Positions 21,556-33,713 of a stretch of DNA of 64,000 bases are shown one piece after another; positions within the stretch are counted from its first letter, which is position 1; every line of letters starts with the position of its first letter. Made by a program: the position numbers and the translations under genes. Location: positions 7,177,001-7,241,000 of the forward strand of contig CM065804.1 in the NCBI GenBank assembly GCA_033398695.1, read 5' to 3'. The notes under the pieces were generated by a model, which did no database searches, had not been told where the DNA came from, and was given only the letters and a program-made list of their open reading frames with translations. The DNA is from Orobanche coerulescens (lineage: Eukaryota; Streptophyta; Magnoliopsida; Lamiales; Orobanchaceae).

Positions 21556-23748
21556 TGTAACGACCCGATTTTTCTAAGGTATTTTATAAATAAAATATTA
21601 ATAATGAGAAAACTTGTAGTAATTTCAAGTCGTTACTAAACATACATTTTCTAAAATATTTGCGGAAATACAAAGGATTTCGAATCTCCAATACGATCGT
21701 AAAATATGACAGCGGAAAATAATTACTAAAAATAAATTAATTGTTTCAGAGTAACTTGAGCGGAATTAAAAGAAATAATTATAACATTAATCATATGTCG
21801 GCCTGCTCGACAACCCGTCCTCTCCATTCCGAATTAACCTGAAAATTTTACATAAAAATGGGGTGAGCTTTCTATCGCTCGTGGGAACATCACAAGTCAA
21901 CAATAATCACAATACATAACGGAGGCATAGCATGAATATTTGTTATATCAACTTGAGCATGTAAACATGTGACTGCATGTAAACATATATCGATACTTGG
22001 TATGAAAAACATGAGACTGCATGTTAATCATAAACTGATACTTGGAACGAAAACATGTGACACCATCAGAATCGAAAATAAAACAAATCACCAATACAAA
22101 CCTAATAAAGCAATTAAAATTGACAAGTAATAATTCCCACCTGAAATTGAGATGACTTGAATGCAAATGCTTGAAATGCTTATGAACGTGTTAATCGTGC
22201 CCTTGATTCTCGTAGCCTACAATTAAAGAGGCATGTATTTTAATATATGTGAAAAAGTAAAAATAATTGGGATTAGAAATTAAACTTATCTGGGCTCAAA
22301 TGGAGTAAGAGTAGATCGGGCCATAAGTAAATAGACTGGATTAATGGACCTAAGGCTGAATTTTGAAGTTGGGATACAAATTAATTGGGCATAGGTGGAA
22401 AGGTTTGGGCCGGATTAGGGCTTTGGCCCAATTGAATGAGAATGAAATAACCACATCCACTACTTTCTCATAAACACCCCCAACTTCACTCCACGGCCCC
22501 CTGTCCCATTCTATTCATTCTCGCGAAACCAACCTCACGATCCGCGTAACTTGATGCACGAAGGCGGCGGTGACTAAAATTCCTGGCCGCCGATCGTTCG
22601 CTCAAACAAGTTCAGGGTTTGTTTTGGATTTTCACCCTCTCGATTCGACTTTCGGCGAAAAAGAATTGAGGCCCTCCATTGACAGGATCCGCCGCGACGG
22701 AACATGGTGGTTCGTGGATCGGAACCAAGCGGCGGCGAAAGGGGACTACGACTAGTGGTCTAGAAAGTCTTCGATGAAAGTGGAAGGTTGGTTAACTGAT
22801 CGGGATTTTGGACTCGATTAACAACTCCAATCAAAATCCCATCGGTCGAAACGAGAAGGAAGGGATCGAATAAATATGGTGGAACCGGGTCCTTGATTCC
22901 GACGTTGGCGGCGCCGTGTTTGATTTTTCTTATTGTTTTTAAATTGGTTTCTGAAGTGTTTTTGGTGAAAAATTTTTTGATGAGTGAAGGTGTTGATGGG
23001 GTGAATGCAGAGATGTTTTTCTCCGGGGTCCGGTCTCCGACTGATGGAAGAACAGAAAGCCAAAATTGTTGAAAATCAGAAACGTTCACAATTGAAGGAA
23101 TTTACAGAAAAATTTCTTACCTGATGCTTTGTGATCGTTGGACGATTCTGAGAGGCTGGGAGAATGACGTAAATTCTTGTGATTTTTGTGTAATAATGTC
23201 TACTGAATTTGCTGTGAAACTTTGATGTGAATTTTCTGATGTTTGGTCGATGTGAATGTGTTTGAGATTTCTGTGTATTGTGGACTACAGATAAGTTTTT
23301 CTTTTATACTGCATTTATTAACTACTCCCATGATGTATAACTCCCCCATGATGCCCACTACTCCACTAAGGTGGTTGTGAGAATGTGCAGAAAACTTCTC
23401 CCTGTTGTGATAGTGGCGTGTATGCTGAAGTGTGGGAGAAAGTTTAATTGATTTATAATATTTGGACCTTAAGTATTATAATGGGTTTGGCTTAGTCCGA
23501 CCCAATCGAATTTGTAAGGTTTTGTTGGTCCAAAATGAATGGATTAAAATTAACTAAAATGGACTTATATTATTTGGGCTGGGTAATTAATTGACTTGGG
23601 TCTATAGTTAAATTAGAAATTCATGAATTTGGGCTTAATAGATAATCATAAGCCCAACTGATGAATTAAATTGAATTATTATTCGATATTTACTATAAAA
23701 ATAATTAATAAATTAAGAAATAATTTTCTAAATTTAGCGGGTGTTACA
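21556..23748 (-). repeat. E2 3' LTR (left copy)
   Basis: Plus strand starts TGTAACGACC and ends GGGTGTTACA; paired with 38356-40555. A TATA-like box on the minus strand (AGTATAAAAG) is at 23301-23310. Frames of ~80-109 codons downstream of it (22760-23089) show no domain. Confidence 0.94.
23301..23310 (-). promoter_or_regulatory. TATA-like box in the E2 LTR
   Basis: AGTATAAAAG on the minus strand, ~440 bp from the LTR start. The same box is in the right LTR at about 40109-40118, which would drive the element. Confidence 0.5.
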
Positions 23749-23759
23749 TCCTACCCCTG
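23749..23759 (-). promoter_or_regulatory. Polypurine tract of E2
   Basis: CAGGGGTAGGA on the minus strand abuts the 3' LTR. Confidence 0.85.
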
Positions 23760-23761
23760 TT

Positions 23762-25610
23762 GGAAAAATTTTCGTCCTCGAAAATAGTATACTTACCGTG
23801 AATAAGGAAATCGGGATAACGAGTTCGAATTACTTCTTCACGCTCCCAAGTAGCTTCGTCTTTGGTGTGATTTCACCATTGAATCTTGACGAGCACTCTC
23901 TCTTTATTTCTTAGTGGAATAATCTTTCTATCGATTATCGCAACTGGTTGCTCGACATAGGTGAGATCTTTGTTCACTTCCACCGTTGAATAGTTGATCA
24001 CGTGACTAGGATCGTGAACGTATTTTCTCAACTGTGAGACGTGAAAAACATTATGTACTGCTGAAAATTCCGGTGGTAATGCTAAACGGTATGCCAAATC
24101 TCCAATCCGGTCGAGGATCTCAAATGGTCCGACGTATCTTGGTCTCAGCTTGTTCCTCGATCCAAATCGAATGACTCCTTTAGTCGGGGCTACCTTTAGG
24201 AAGACCTTTTCGCCAACATTAAACTCAAGGTCCTTCCTTCGCTTGTCGGCATAAGACTTTTGGCGATCTTGTGCCGTCTTAATCCTTTCACGAATCTTTT
24301 CTACTACACCCACGGTCCTCTCGATTATCTCGGGACCCAAAATTTTTCTTTCACCTACTTCATCCCAATAAACCGGCGATCTGCACTTTCTCCCATAAAG
24401 TGCCTCGTACGGGGCCATTCCGATCGTTGCTTGGAAACTATTATTGTATGCGAATTCTACCAAAGGTAGTAACTGTTCCCAACAATTACCCATGTCCAGC
24501 ACACAAGCTCTCAACATGTCTTCAAGTATTTGTATTGTCCTTTCTGTTTGACCGTCGGTTTGTGGGTGATAAATGTACTAAAATTTAATTTAGTTCCCAA
24601 TGCTTCTGCAAACTTTCCCAAAACGTGACGTGAAGCGAGTATCTCTATCCGAAACTATAGACACCGTACTCCGTGCAGCCTTATGATCTCCTTAATATAC
24701 AATTGCGCATACTGATACATTGTGAAGTTCATCTTCACTGGGATGAAATGAGCCGACTTAGTGAGGCGATCAACCACAACCCAAATCGCCTGATTTCCTC
24801 TTTCCGATCGAGGTAAGCTCACCACAAAGTCCATAGTGATGTGTTCCCATTTCCACTCTGGAATGTGGAGTGATTTTAACAAACCAAATGGGCGTTGATG
24901 TACGGCTTTCACCGCCGACAAATAATACATCTCCCGAATTCACCACGTTTCTCTTCAAACCTTCCCACCAAAATTTACTTTTCAAATCTTGGTACATCTT
25001 TGTACTACCAGGATGAGCAGTATATGGTGTGTTGTGTGCTTCTTCCAAAATTGTCTTCTTCAAATCCGTATTGTCGGGCACACAAATTCTTTCCTTGTAG
25101 TATATCGTACCATCTTCTGATATACTAAATCCTTTATCTTCTCCAGCTATAACACGATCCTTCATTTTGGTCAAGAAATTGTCTTGACCCTGACCTTCCT
25201 TGATCCTCTCTCTCAAGGTCGGTTGAACTGACAACGTCATTAAAATTGCTTCCACCGGCTTTAACGATGTAGCCACTTCTAGGTTCATCTTTGAAAATTC
25301 ACTGACCAATTTTTCTTCCTTAGTCAAGATGCAATTCAATTCTCCTCTGACCTTGCGACTTAAAGCATCTGCGACCACATTCGCCTTCCCTGGATGATAG
25401 TGAATTGTACAATCGTAGTCCTTCACTAACTCCAGCCATCTTCTTTGTCTCATATTAAGTTCCTTCTGAGTGAATAGATACTTTAAGCTTTTGTGGTCGG
25501 TATAGATCTCACATTTACCTCCGTAGAGGTAATGTCGCCATATCTTCAAGGCGTGAACTACCGCGGCTAGTTCTAAATCATGCGTCGGATAATTTAACTC
25601 ATGTGGCTTT
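23762..25610 (-). pseudogene. E2 RNase H and integrase with chromovirus-type C-terminus, lightly broken
   Basis: In minus-strand order: RNase H ([37 protein letters not shown]); integrase zinc-binding part ([28 protein letters not shown], then a frame change before the CxxC); core with the first Asp in [11 protein letters not shown] and [13 protein letters not shown]; a middle break near 24560-24660; then an open 214-codon stretch at 23873-24517 (LVEFAYNNSFQATIGMAPYE, FEILDRIGDLAYRLALPP, VFHVSQLRKYV). A TGA after VKIQW (near 23873) interrupts a KDEATWEREEVIRTRYP tail. A single missing base at about 25610 separates it from RT. Integrase would insert element cDNA; the chromovirus tail may guide target choice (family knowledge). 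Confidence 0.88.
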
Positions 25611-26893
25611 AATGCCTTGATGCATAAGCGATGACCTTACCTTGCTGCATTAGAACACATCCTAATCCTTGCTTGGATGCGTCACTATAGATCACGAATT
25701 CTCTAGACGGATCTGGAATCGTCAAAACTGAAGCTGAGGTTAGTCTTCGCTTAAGTTCTTGAAAACTTTGTTCGCACTTCTCATTCCACAGGAACTGTTC
25801 TCCTTTCCTCGTTAGTCGAGTCATCGGTGCGGCCATCTTAGAAAATCCTTCAATAAACCTCCTATAATATCCTGCTAACCCCAAGAAACTGCGAACTTCA
25901 TTCGCGTTAGTTGGTGTTTTCCAATCGTTGATAGCCTCTATCTTAGACGGATCGACTTCAATTCCTTGCGCAGTAACAACATGCCCAAGGAATGCCACTC
26001 TCTTGAGCCAAAATTCGCACTTGCTAAACTTCGCATACAGTTTCTCTTTGCGAAGTATCTCCAAAACCGTCCGTAGATGCTTCTCATGTTCTGCTTTATC
26101 TTTCGAATAAATTAGTATGTCATCTATAAACACGATAACAAACTGATCCAAGTAGGGTTGGAAAACTCTATTCATCAAGTCCATAAAGACTGCTGGGGCA
26201 TTACTTAGCCCAAATGGCATTACTACGAACTCGTAGTGACCATATCTTGTTCGGAAAGCAGTCTTTGGAATGTCCTCGTCCTTGATCTTTAGTTGATGGT
26301 ATCCTGACCTCAAATCTATCTTTGAGAACACTCCTGAACCTCCAAGCTGGTCAAATAAGTCTTCGATTCGGGGAAGTGGATACTTGTTCTTTATCGTGAG
26401 TCGATTCAACTCACGATAATCGATACACATTCTCATGCTTCCATCCTTCTTCTTCACGAATAACACCGGTGCTCCCCAAGGTGATACGCTTGGTCGGATA
26501 TATCCCATATCGAGTAACTCCTGAATCTGCACCTTCAGTTCTTGTAGTTCTTTTGGCGCCATCCTATATGGGGCCTTTGATATAGGGGCTGCTCCATGCA
26601 CCAAGTCAATTGTAAATTCCACTTGTCTATCCGGTGGAACACCCGGTAAGTTCTCCGGAAAAACATCTGAATATTCCTTAACGATATGAACGTCTTCGAT
26701 CGTTATTTCGGACTATGATTCCCCCATGATATTCACTAAATATCCTTGACAATTGCCCTTACGCAATATCTTCGTTGCTTTCATGGCTGATATCACTGGA
26801 GGGGCTTTGTTACGCTTAACCCCTTGAAATACGTCCTCTACTCCGGCTGCTGGATGTAAGACCACGTTCCTCCTCGCGCATTGCAAAACGGCA
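25611..26893 (-). pseudogene. E2 reverse transcriptase with the end of the protease region
   Basis: An open frame of 337 codons from 26622 covers the whole RT fold: [80 protein letters not shown], the catalytic [11 protein letters not shown] and [19 protein letters not shown]. All RT motifs appear intact. Upstream (26623-26893) the frame continues from the protease side with one TAG at about 26713, up to the E3 insertion. The frame ends at a stop after AYASRH, where one base of a Gln codon seems lost. Confidence 0.92.
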
Positions 26894-26898
26894 TCATA
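26894..26898. repeat. Left target duplication of E3 (TCATA)
   Basis: Matches 36055-36059 exactly. Lies in the protease-to-RT linker of E2. Confidence 0.92.
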
Positions 26899-28544
26899 TG
26901 TAACACCCCAAACTAGGCGGATATTACAGTGCCGTAGATCCCCAACTGGGACCCACCAGGCGAATGAAAATGAATGAATTACACAAGATAAATGTAGTAC
27001 CGAACCACATTACAACAGTAATTACTCCGATGAGGAGTTTAATTACAACACACCAGGACAATACCGAATACTAGTGTATTTTATATGAAGATAAAATACA
27101 CAACACTGAATGAAACGGAGTATCCAAATGAAAATATGCAGCGGAAAATAAAGGACAATAATATGAATGACTGGAAGATCGGGGCCCCCTACTAGTATCA
27201 CTCGGACTCCTCGACATCAACATGCTATTCCCGTGCGTTTGCCTTGCCATGACCTGAAAAACAAAATCCCCAAACGGGGTCAATTACAAAGAACAACAAT
27301 CCTCAAGGGTTGAAAATACACAATCATGATTAACTGAAGTTATGAAATATTCTTAATTATGAATTTCGCTGAAGAGGAGTATCATAGTACGCCCGTAATG
27401 TTCTGTGCAAGTATACAAGACGAATGACCGGACACACCCGTCCTTGTACCTAATTAGTCTCACGGAGGTAAGCGTTACCGTGTGCACGGTCCGATGTATC
27501 GGTGAACCCAATACATGACCATCGTGTGCCCGACTAAAAATTCCACACAGCCACACCCGGCCACGCAATATGAACCCGGAAGGTCACATGAACGAGAATG
27601 ACCATGATGAATATCTATGAATAACAATTAGACTAGGCCAAGATGACTCACCGATATGAAAGTAATAGTGACGTGATTGATAACCCGTTGAAATGATTTG
27701 GAACCGCTGCTCCTCGTGAATGAAATGATTATTCGACAATTACAAGTCTCAAAATGATTAATATTATGATGAATGAATTATGATTATGAGCAATCAACAA
27801 CAAAAGGAATGAGTATCCTTTTAACCGAGTAAGAATTAACTTACACAATACCGATGACAATTATCCTTCCACGAACAACGCCCTAATTGAGATATCGGTC
27901 GCTCGAACAACCTTAATAATACAATTACCAATAATCCGATCAATATACGAATCAAACACGAATATAACGAACTCAAAACGTCGATACGACTAAACCAAGT
28001 CCATAGAGACATTAAATCAAACACGTTGTATCCAACTCCGATTGTTTACAAACAAACTTGATATACCAATATCAAAATTCCCAAGAAGTGTTTCAAACCA
28101 ACAAAACATCTCCAATACGATCAATAATCCGTTATGAATATCCAAAAATGTGATTATAACAACAATTAGTCGAAAATCCCCAATTCCAACTCGATTTTCA
28201 ACGTGTTCTTGAATAATTCCTCAATAATCCAATGAATCCTTATACAAACTCATAATCATATACATATCCCTTCATATAACATGATTATAACGTCCAAAAC
28301 ATCATATCTCAACACAAAATCAAGTCCAAAGTGTTGAAGAATTTACCTCTTGAAGATCCAACCAATTCGATCCGATGAAAACGCGTAAAACGACTATCCA
28401 AGCTTCCCAAATGATTGAAGGTGATGAAAATACACACTCAAATGATAATTGATGAAGAAATCTCTCCCTCAAGTTATTCTCTCTCGGTTGCAGTGAAGAA
28501 GATGGAAAAATATGGAAGAAATGAGCTCAAAATGCTCAAAAATG

Positions 28545-28552
28545 AATTTATA
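28545..28552 (-). promoter_or_regulatory. TATA-like box in the E3 LTR
   Basis: TATAAATT on the minus strand, directly downstream of the GC-rich module in element orientation. Same in the right LTR at 35353-35360. Confidence 0.5.
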
Positions 28553-28555
28553 GGG

Positions 28556-28890
28556 GTTGACTCGGAAATGGACTCGACCGTGCCCGCCGACACGTGCCGC
28601 GCGCCGAAGTCAAGCCGCAGAGGACTCGACCGTGTCCGGCATGACACGGTCGCGCGCAAAGGGGCCTACCGATAGTGACCCGTCCGCGGCGGCAGATTGA
28701 CTCGACCGTGTCCCGGCACACGGCCGGCCTCTGGTCGACGGTTCTCGCCTATCCGGAAGGTGCGACTCGGCCGCTGACGCACACGGCCGGGTCCTCGAGG
28801 CGTATACTTCGCATTATCCGGATGAGTACGGCACGGGCCGTGCGGACGACACGACCGAACCGGCCGGCCGTGATCGGCCAAAATCTGAAA
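28556..28890 (-). repeat. GC-rich repeat module in E3 LTR (left)
   Basis: Dense in CGACCGTGTCC, ACACGGTCG and CGGCCG motifs in both orientations, capable of many short hairpins, within an AT-rich LTR. It occupies the same relative place as the unrelated CCGCGG module of E1. The right copy (35364-35695) differs by many small indels although the rest of the LTR is nearly identical. Confidence 0.75.
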
Positions 28891-29241
28891 AATGAGCGGG
28901 TGAGCTAAAACGACCATAACTCTCTCGTCCGGACTCCGATTGACTCACCGTTTGAACCATTGGAAAGCTAACTCGATTCTCTATAATATTGCAAAGATTT
29001 AGAATTTTTGGAGTTACCAAAAATTAATGGTGATCTAACAAAGTCGAACTCATATGAATAAAGTTGAAACGATGAACAATAACGATACTCAACTCGAAGT
29101 TTATACGAACGGTGAACACGGTGAATGAACATGATTGATGAATGATTATAATTGAGTGAAAATCCACTGAGTGACAATTACCGAATGAAATTACTGAATG
29201 ATAATGATCGAATTACAATTCAATTACAACCGGGTATTACA

Positions 29242-29258
29242 TACACCCCCCCTTAAAA
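29242..29258 (-). promoter_or_regulatory. Polypurine tract of E3
   Basis: TTTTAAGGGGGGGTGTA on the minus strand abuts the 3' LTR. Confidence 0.82.
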
Positions 29259-29639
29259 GAGTTTCGTCCTCGAAACTAAGGGTAAATAACTCGGGACATG
29301 AACTATCCATCACGATCTGCAAACAATAATGTCCAAATAGTTCTCGGGACCAAATCAATCGCACGCCCAAGTCCCCAAGTCTTTACGTCTCGGATCACAA
29401 TGAACGATTTCTCAAAAATATCACGAAGTCTCGGTATGACACCAAAAGGAATGCATCAAACGATCTCAAAATCTCAAGATTCTCAAATACGATCATTATA
29501 AGATAGATCAACAATAAATGATCCACAACCATGACACATTAATACGGATTGAGTTATATAGTCATCTGAAAGACAAGGCTATATATCAAATGTACCCAAC
29601 ATCGATATCCTCCATACCATCGATCTCCTCGATCCCAAC
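29259..29639 (-). other. E3 interior, no recognisable coding
   Basis: Where the integrase end would be, only a short trace of a gypsy C-terminus (SFEDETLL next to the purine tract) can be read. Confidence 0.4.
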
Positions 29640-29970
29640 GATTCGACGAAGACCCAAACCTGAACTCACCGCTTAATATGACCCCGAAAAGTTACCAAAA
29701 CGAGAGTGACTAAGATGAATGATAAATGATTAGATATCCGACAAGGATCAAGAATAACTCGAGGTGAACTTATTACGAATTGAGTGATAACTCAAATGAA
29801 ATTATTGGAACCATTGTTCCCCGTGAGGTGTATGATTGGTTGATAAATATAAGTCTTAACGTGATTGATATATGATGAATGACCTATGCGAACAATTGAA
29901 TGTCGTTGAAATGAATGATTATCCTATTCCGCAAGAATTAACTTGCTCAACACCGGTGATGAATGTCCCG
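29640..29970 (-). repeat. Diverged LTR-like segment inside E3
   Basis: Blocks such as TGGAACCATTGTTCCCCGTG and AAGAATTAACTTGCTCAACA line up with the E3 LTR around 27640-27860 (TTGGAACCGCTGCTCCTCGT, AAGAATTAACTTACACAATA). It is a partial, older copy of a related LTR in the same orientation. Confidence 0.6.
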
Positions 29971-30009
29971 TTGTATCACTGTTTAAGCAAACAACAGTCG
30001 AACTCGTTA

Positions 30010-30370
30010 TGCGAGATGAAGATGCTCTCCCAGCATGAATACGACTAGAAACGATCTTCGACGTCTGAGTCCGATGTCCCTCGGAACTCCTTCCATACCG
30101 AGGCAGGAAAGTCACGTGATAATTACAGATCTCGTATGAAGATTGCACTATGTTTACGAGATGAAATGATAACAATGAGCATACATGCTCTAACAAAATG
30201 GATGCATTAATAATGCAATAAAACGATCGTCGACATGACGCCGTAATATGAGAAGATCGCTGAAAAATCAAGTGAGGTGACAAGCCTATTCGATGAAATT
30301 CTGAAATGATTACCTTGAACAAGTTCACAAGATTGAAAAATTTGATTCACAAGATCAACAATCGAACCGT
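30010..30370 (-). repeat. Internal duplication of E3 leader/gag-start segment, copy 1
   Basis: Shares many blocks with 33060-33380 in the same orientation (CTCCTTCCATACCGAGGCAG against CTCTCCATACGGAAGTAGG; GAGCATACATGCTCTAAC against GAGTATACATGTTCTAAC). Together with the LTR-like piece beside it, this suggests a fused or unequally recombined element. Confidence 0.6.
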
Positions 30371-30424
30371 GAGATGGATGGATGGTTAATAAATTAATCG
30401 AACAATGAGATCGACTCCGTGATG

Positions 30425-30700
30425 AATGAATTAATTGAACAATGAGATTAACTGAGTGATGAATGAATTGATGAACAATGAGATTGATCGAGTGATGAAT
30501 GAATTGATGAACAATGAGATCGATTGAGTGATGAATGAATTAATTGAACAATGAGATTGAGTGAGTGATGAATGAATTGATGAACAATGAGATCGATCGA
30601 GTGATGAATGAATTGATGAACAATGAGATTGATCGAGTGATGAATGAATTAATTGAACAATGATATTGAGTGAGTGATGAATGAATTGATGAACAATTTT
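30425..30700 (-). repeat. 36 bp minisatellite in E3
   Basis: About eight units of the type GAGTGATGAATGAATTGATG plus AACAATGAGATTGATC, some one unit-variant with TTAATTG. It stands where RNase H and integrase would follow RT. Confidence 0.85.
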
Positions 30701-30704
30701 AGAA

Positions 30705-31460
30705 AATCCTTCCACAAACCGCCGATAATAGCCGGCTAATCCGAGAAAGCTTGGATTTGCTTAACATTCTTCTGAGGTGACCAATATCGATAGCCTTCGT
30801 CTCCGAGGATCAACACGCACTCCATCCGATGAAATTACAGTCCGAGAAAAGTCACTTGGACATCCAAAGACTCACCTTTGGAAAACTTCCCATAAAGTTG
30901 CTCGCCTTAACACGTCTAAACTCCGATGAAAATGAACCTCGTGTTCCTCCAGTCACGAGAATAATCAAAATGTCATCGATGAAGACAACAACAAAACTGA
31001 TCCAAAAGTCGATGAAAACTCGATTCATTAACTCCATGAATACCGCAGTGCAATGATCAACCCAACCGCATAACCGCAAACTCATAGCGACCATAGCGTG
31101 TTCGAAAAGCCGTCCTCGTGATATCCGACTCTCGAATCCAGAATCGATGATATCCAGATCTTAAGTCGATCTTGGAAAATACATCAAGTTCCTGAAGTTG
31201 ATCCAAAAGATCGTCGATACGGATAGAGGATACTAATCTTGATCCTCACCTGTTCAACTCCCGATAATAATACACACACGAACGAACCATACCTCTCCTT
31301 GACAGATAACACCGGTGCTCCCCACTGAACACACTCGGTCGGAGATAACCTTTCTCGAACTAATCCTCAAGTTGAATCTTCAACTCCCGCATTTGGTCGG
31401 GGCCATCCGATACGGTGTCTTCGATAATGGGGACGACTACCCAACTCACTCCTGAATTCC
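30705..31460 (-). pseudogene. E3 reverse transcriptase remnant
   Basis: FMELMNRVFIDFWISFVVVF followed by IDDIL at about 30960-31060 preserves the catalytic F-x-DD neighbourhood. Flanking pieces in other frames correspond to the KIDLRSGY and GYIRPS regions (31130-31400), and to the FxGYYRRF side at 30710-30760. It is cut by many small deletions and lies between the two minisatellites. Confidence 0.75.
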
Positions 31461-31499
31461 ACTACTCTATGAGAAAGCAACCAGATAACTCGTCTGGAA

Positions 31500-32045
31500 T
31501 ACATCGTCAAACGATGACAATGATACCACGAATGATTGAACATTTCGATTGCCCGAGAATGGTCAATCGAAAAAAAATGATACAATGAATGATTGAATAG
31601 CTCGATTGCCTTAGAAAGGTCAATCGATGAAAATGATACAATGAATGATGAAATAGCTCGATTGCCTTAGAAAGGCCAATCGATGAAAATGATACAATGA
31701 ATGATTAAATAGCTCGATTGCCTTAGAAAGGCCAATCGATGAAAATGATACAATGAATGATTGAATAGCTCGATTGCCTTAGAAAGGTCAATCGATGAAA
31801 ATGATACAATGAATGATTAAATAGCTCGATTGCCTTAGAAAGGCCAATCGATGAAAATGATACAATGAATGATTAAATAGCTCAATTGCCTTAGAAAGGC
31901 CAATCGATGAAAATGATACAATGAATGATTGAATAACTCGATTGCCTTAGAAAGGCCAATCGATGAAAATGATACAATGAATGATGAAATAGCTCGATTG
32001 CCTTAGAAAGGCCAATCGATGAAAATGATACAATGAATGATGAAC
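31500..32045 (-). repeat. 56 bp minisatellite with a hairpin in each unit
   Basis: Nine or so units of 55-56 bp, each with ATGATACAATGAATGAT and CGATTGCCTTAGAAAGGCCA. The second part folds on itself: CGATTG(G)CCTT pairs with AAGGCCAATCG around a 3-base loop. Units are nearly identical, so expansion was recent. Confidence 0.88.
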
Positions 32046-32560
32046 AACTTGCTTGCGGAATTTCTCTGCTTCCATCATAATAGTAATCCTTCGGGACAAC
32101 GGGGATTACCTCCCTGAAGTACACATTCGACGACCAACGACGAAAATGATAGTGACCATGCGCTAACAATTACTGAGGATAGTATTAAGACGGTTAAACC
32201 AACTAATACCGAAATTACATCGTCCTAAGATAAATTCACCACGATTAGGTCCACCAACCAATCGCGGTTACTAAGCTTACTTAGGTATGATTCGAAAATT
32301 CTTCCATCGTCAGTAGACCGATGGTACGAGGTCCACAAGCAATAGGACTATCCCGAAATAAGTCTATTCAAGCATGATTCGAAGATGAAAGAATGCGGTG
32401 TACCAAAGATCAAAAGGTACACACAAGTTGAAATAAAATTACGAGTATACCGAAATCATTCGACCACCGGATCGTCGATCCTCCTCATCATATGAATGGG
32501 ACTTGCGGTCCCCGAACCGGACGCTCCCGTCTGATAAATACGAGCTCCAACTCTATTTGC
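32046..32560 (-). other. E3 interior between minisatellite and gag remnant
   Basis: Expected position of protease; no D-S-G motif or other coding trace that I can recognise. Confidence 0.4.
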
Positions 32561-32565
32561 TTCCA

Positions 32566-33025
32566 TTATCTTAAACGACGATGACAAAGCAGTCTGATTC
32601 TAAAACGCTGGTTGCTTCGGGGCTTGGGATGCCGACGGAGCCGACTTGGAGTTCTTTCGGCAAAAACGGGCTTATGTCCAACATTCCCACAATTATAGCA
32701 CGTGATGATCGTCTCGCCACTTGGTGCCGACATGACCAAGATCCCCACAGTTATAACAGGTGATGGTTGAATTGGCCGCTCGTGACTGAGATCCCGCACG
32801 ATTATGCGCCATAGGAGGTCGCTCAGAAACGATAGGACTCACACGAGGCTTCTTGAAGGTTGACTGACCGCCTTCGGATTGATTACGCTTCGTTGATTTC
32901 TTGCTGACAGATGAAGGTTGTTGTTCAGCACTTTCCTTAGCAGCTGGCTCATACGGGAGGGTTCTCTCGATTAATCCGGTCAGAGTGGCGCAATGATGAT
33001 TGAGCAACTGCACATGGGTCATCAT
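32566..33025 (-). pseudogene. E3 gag C-terminus with zinc knuckle
   Basis: A frame of 110 codons at 32693-33025 is Ser/Lys-rich (SVSKKSTKRNQSEGG) and ends with ITCYNCGDLGHVGTKWRDDH, a CCHC knuckle whose last Cys is replaced. A second knuckle-like TCYNCGNVGHK lies just downstream in another frame. These bind element RNA in intact gag. The capsid part upstream is missing or unrecognisable. Confidence 0.75.
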
Positions 33026-33059
33026 GGCCTGTATAAAAGTAAGTGGATCAACCCGAACA

Positions 33060-33380
33060 TCTTCTGATCGAGCCGAGTCCTGGGCACGATTTCCGGCGAT
33101 GAGTGATTATTTCTCGGGTTTCGGTCGCACCGCGCCTCTTCTCGTGCATCCTCGACTCTCTCCATACGGAAGTAGGAAGGTCGCATAATGATTATATTTC
33201 CGCATGATTAACACATTATGATTATGTCATGAGATGATGATAATGAGTATACATGTTCTAACTTAGTGATTATATGAATGATTTACTGAAGTTACATGAT
33301 TATCTGATGAAATTCTTAAAATGACTATCTTGAATAACTTAACAAGATTGATAATATGATCTTCGGATTGACAACCGAGT
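33060..33380 (-). repeat. Internal duplication of E3, copy 2 (original position)
   Basis: Counterpart of 30010-30370. From here to the primer site (33381-33698) there is AT-rich leader sequence with a two-unit ~60 bp repeat (about 33380-33480). Confidence 0.58.
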
Positions 33381-33698
33381 AATGAAATGAATTGAGTAAT
33401 TAATGAGTTAACGTGATCGTCCCGATTATTAACTGCGTAATGAAATGAATTAAGTGATTAATGAGTTAATATGATCGTGCGATCATAGTGATTGATGATA
33501 TTTGAGGATTGTCAAATGATGAATGATGAATGAATGACTATTGCGTAAATTATACCATGGCGTTAGAAGTCTTACAGCTTCTTCCGGTCGATTGGCTCGG
33601 CATTTGCACAGTCACACGTGACGCGAAAGTCCAATGATACTAGTCGATGACGATGATTTCAAATAAGACATGACTCGGAAGGTAGTATTCAAAACCAC

Positions 33699-33710
33699 GC
33701 TCCGATACCA
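33699..33710 (-). promoter_or_regulatory. Primer binding site of E3
   Basis: TGGTATCGGAGC on the minus strand, one base different from the standard initiator Met-tRNA complement, 3 bases from the LTR. Confidence 0.88.
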
Positions 33711-33713
33711 ACT

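Larger units (their letters stand above)
26899..29241 (-). repeat. E3 3' LTR (left copy)
   Basis: Plus strand starts TGTAACACCCCAAACTAGGC and ends CCGGGTATTACA. Paired with 33714-36054. A GC-rich module is at 28556-28890 and a TATA-like box at 28545-28552. Confidence 0.93.

Noticed and set aside
22760..23089. 109-codon frame in the E2 LTR (MNVSDFQQFWLSVLPSVGDR) as a gene
   Set aside because: Its copy in the other LTR is retained because LTRs are copies of each other. No domain is recognisable; it lies in the presumed transcript leader.
28415..28675. Frames in the E3 LTR that cross its GC module (also 35223-35705)
   Set aside because: They differ between LTR copies by frameshifting indels and translate the repeat module.
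30425..30700. 36 bp repeats as a CRISPR array
   Set aside because: Head-to-tail minisatellite without spacers; translated frames are artefacts of the repeat.
31500..32045. Regular 55-56 bp repeats as a CRISPR array
   Set aside because: Whole units repeat without unique spacers, the setting is a plant retrotransposon, and no cas-like gene is near.
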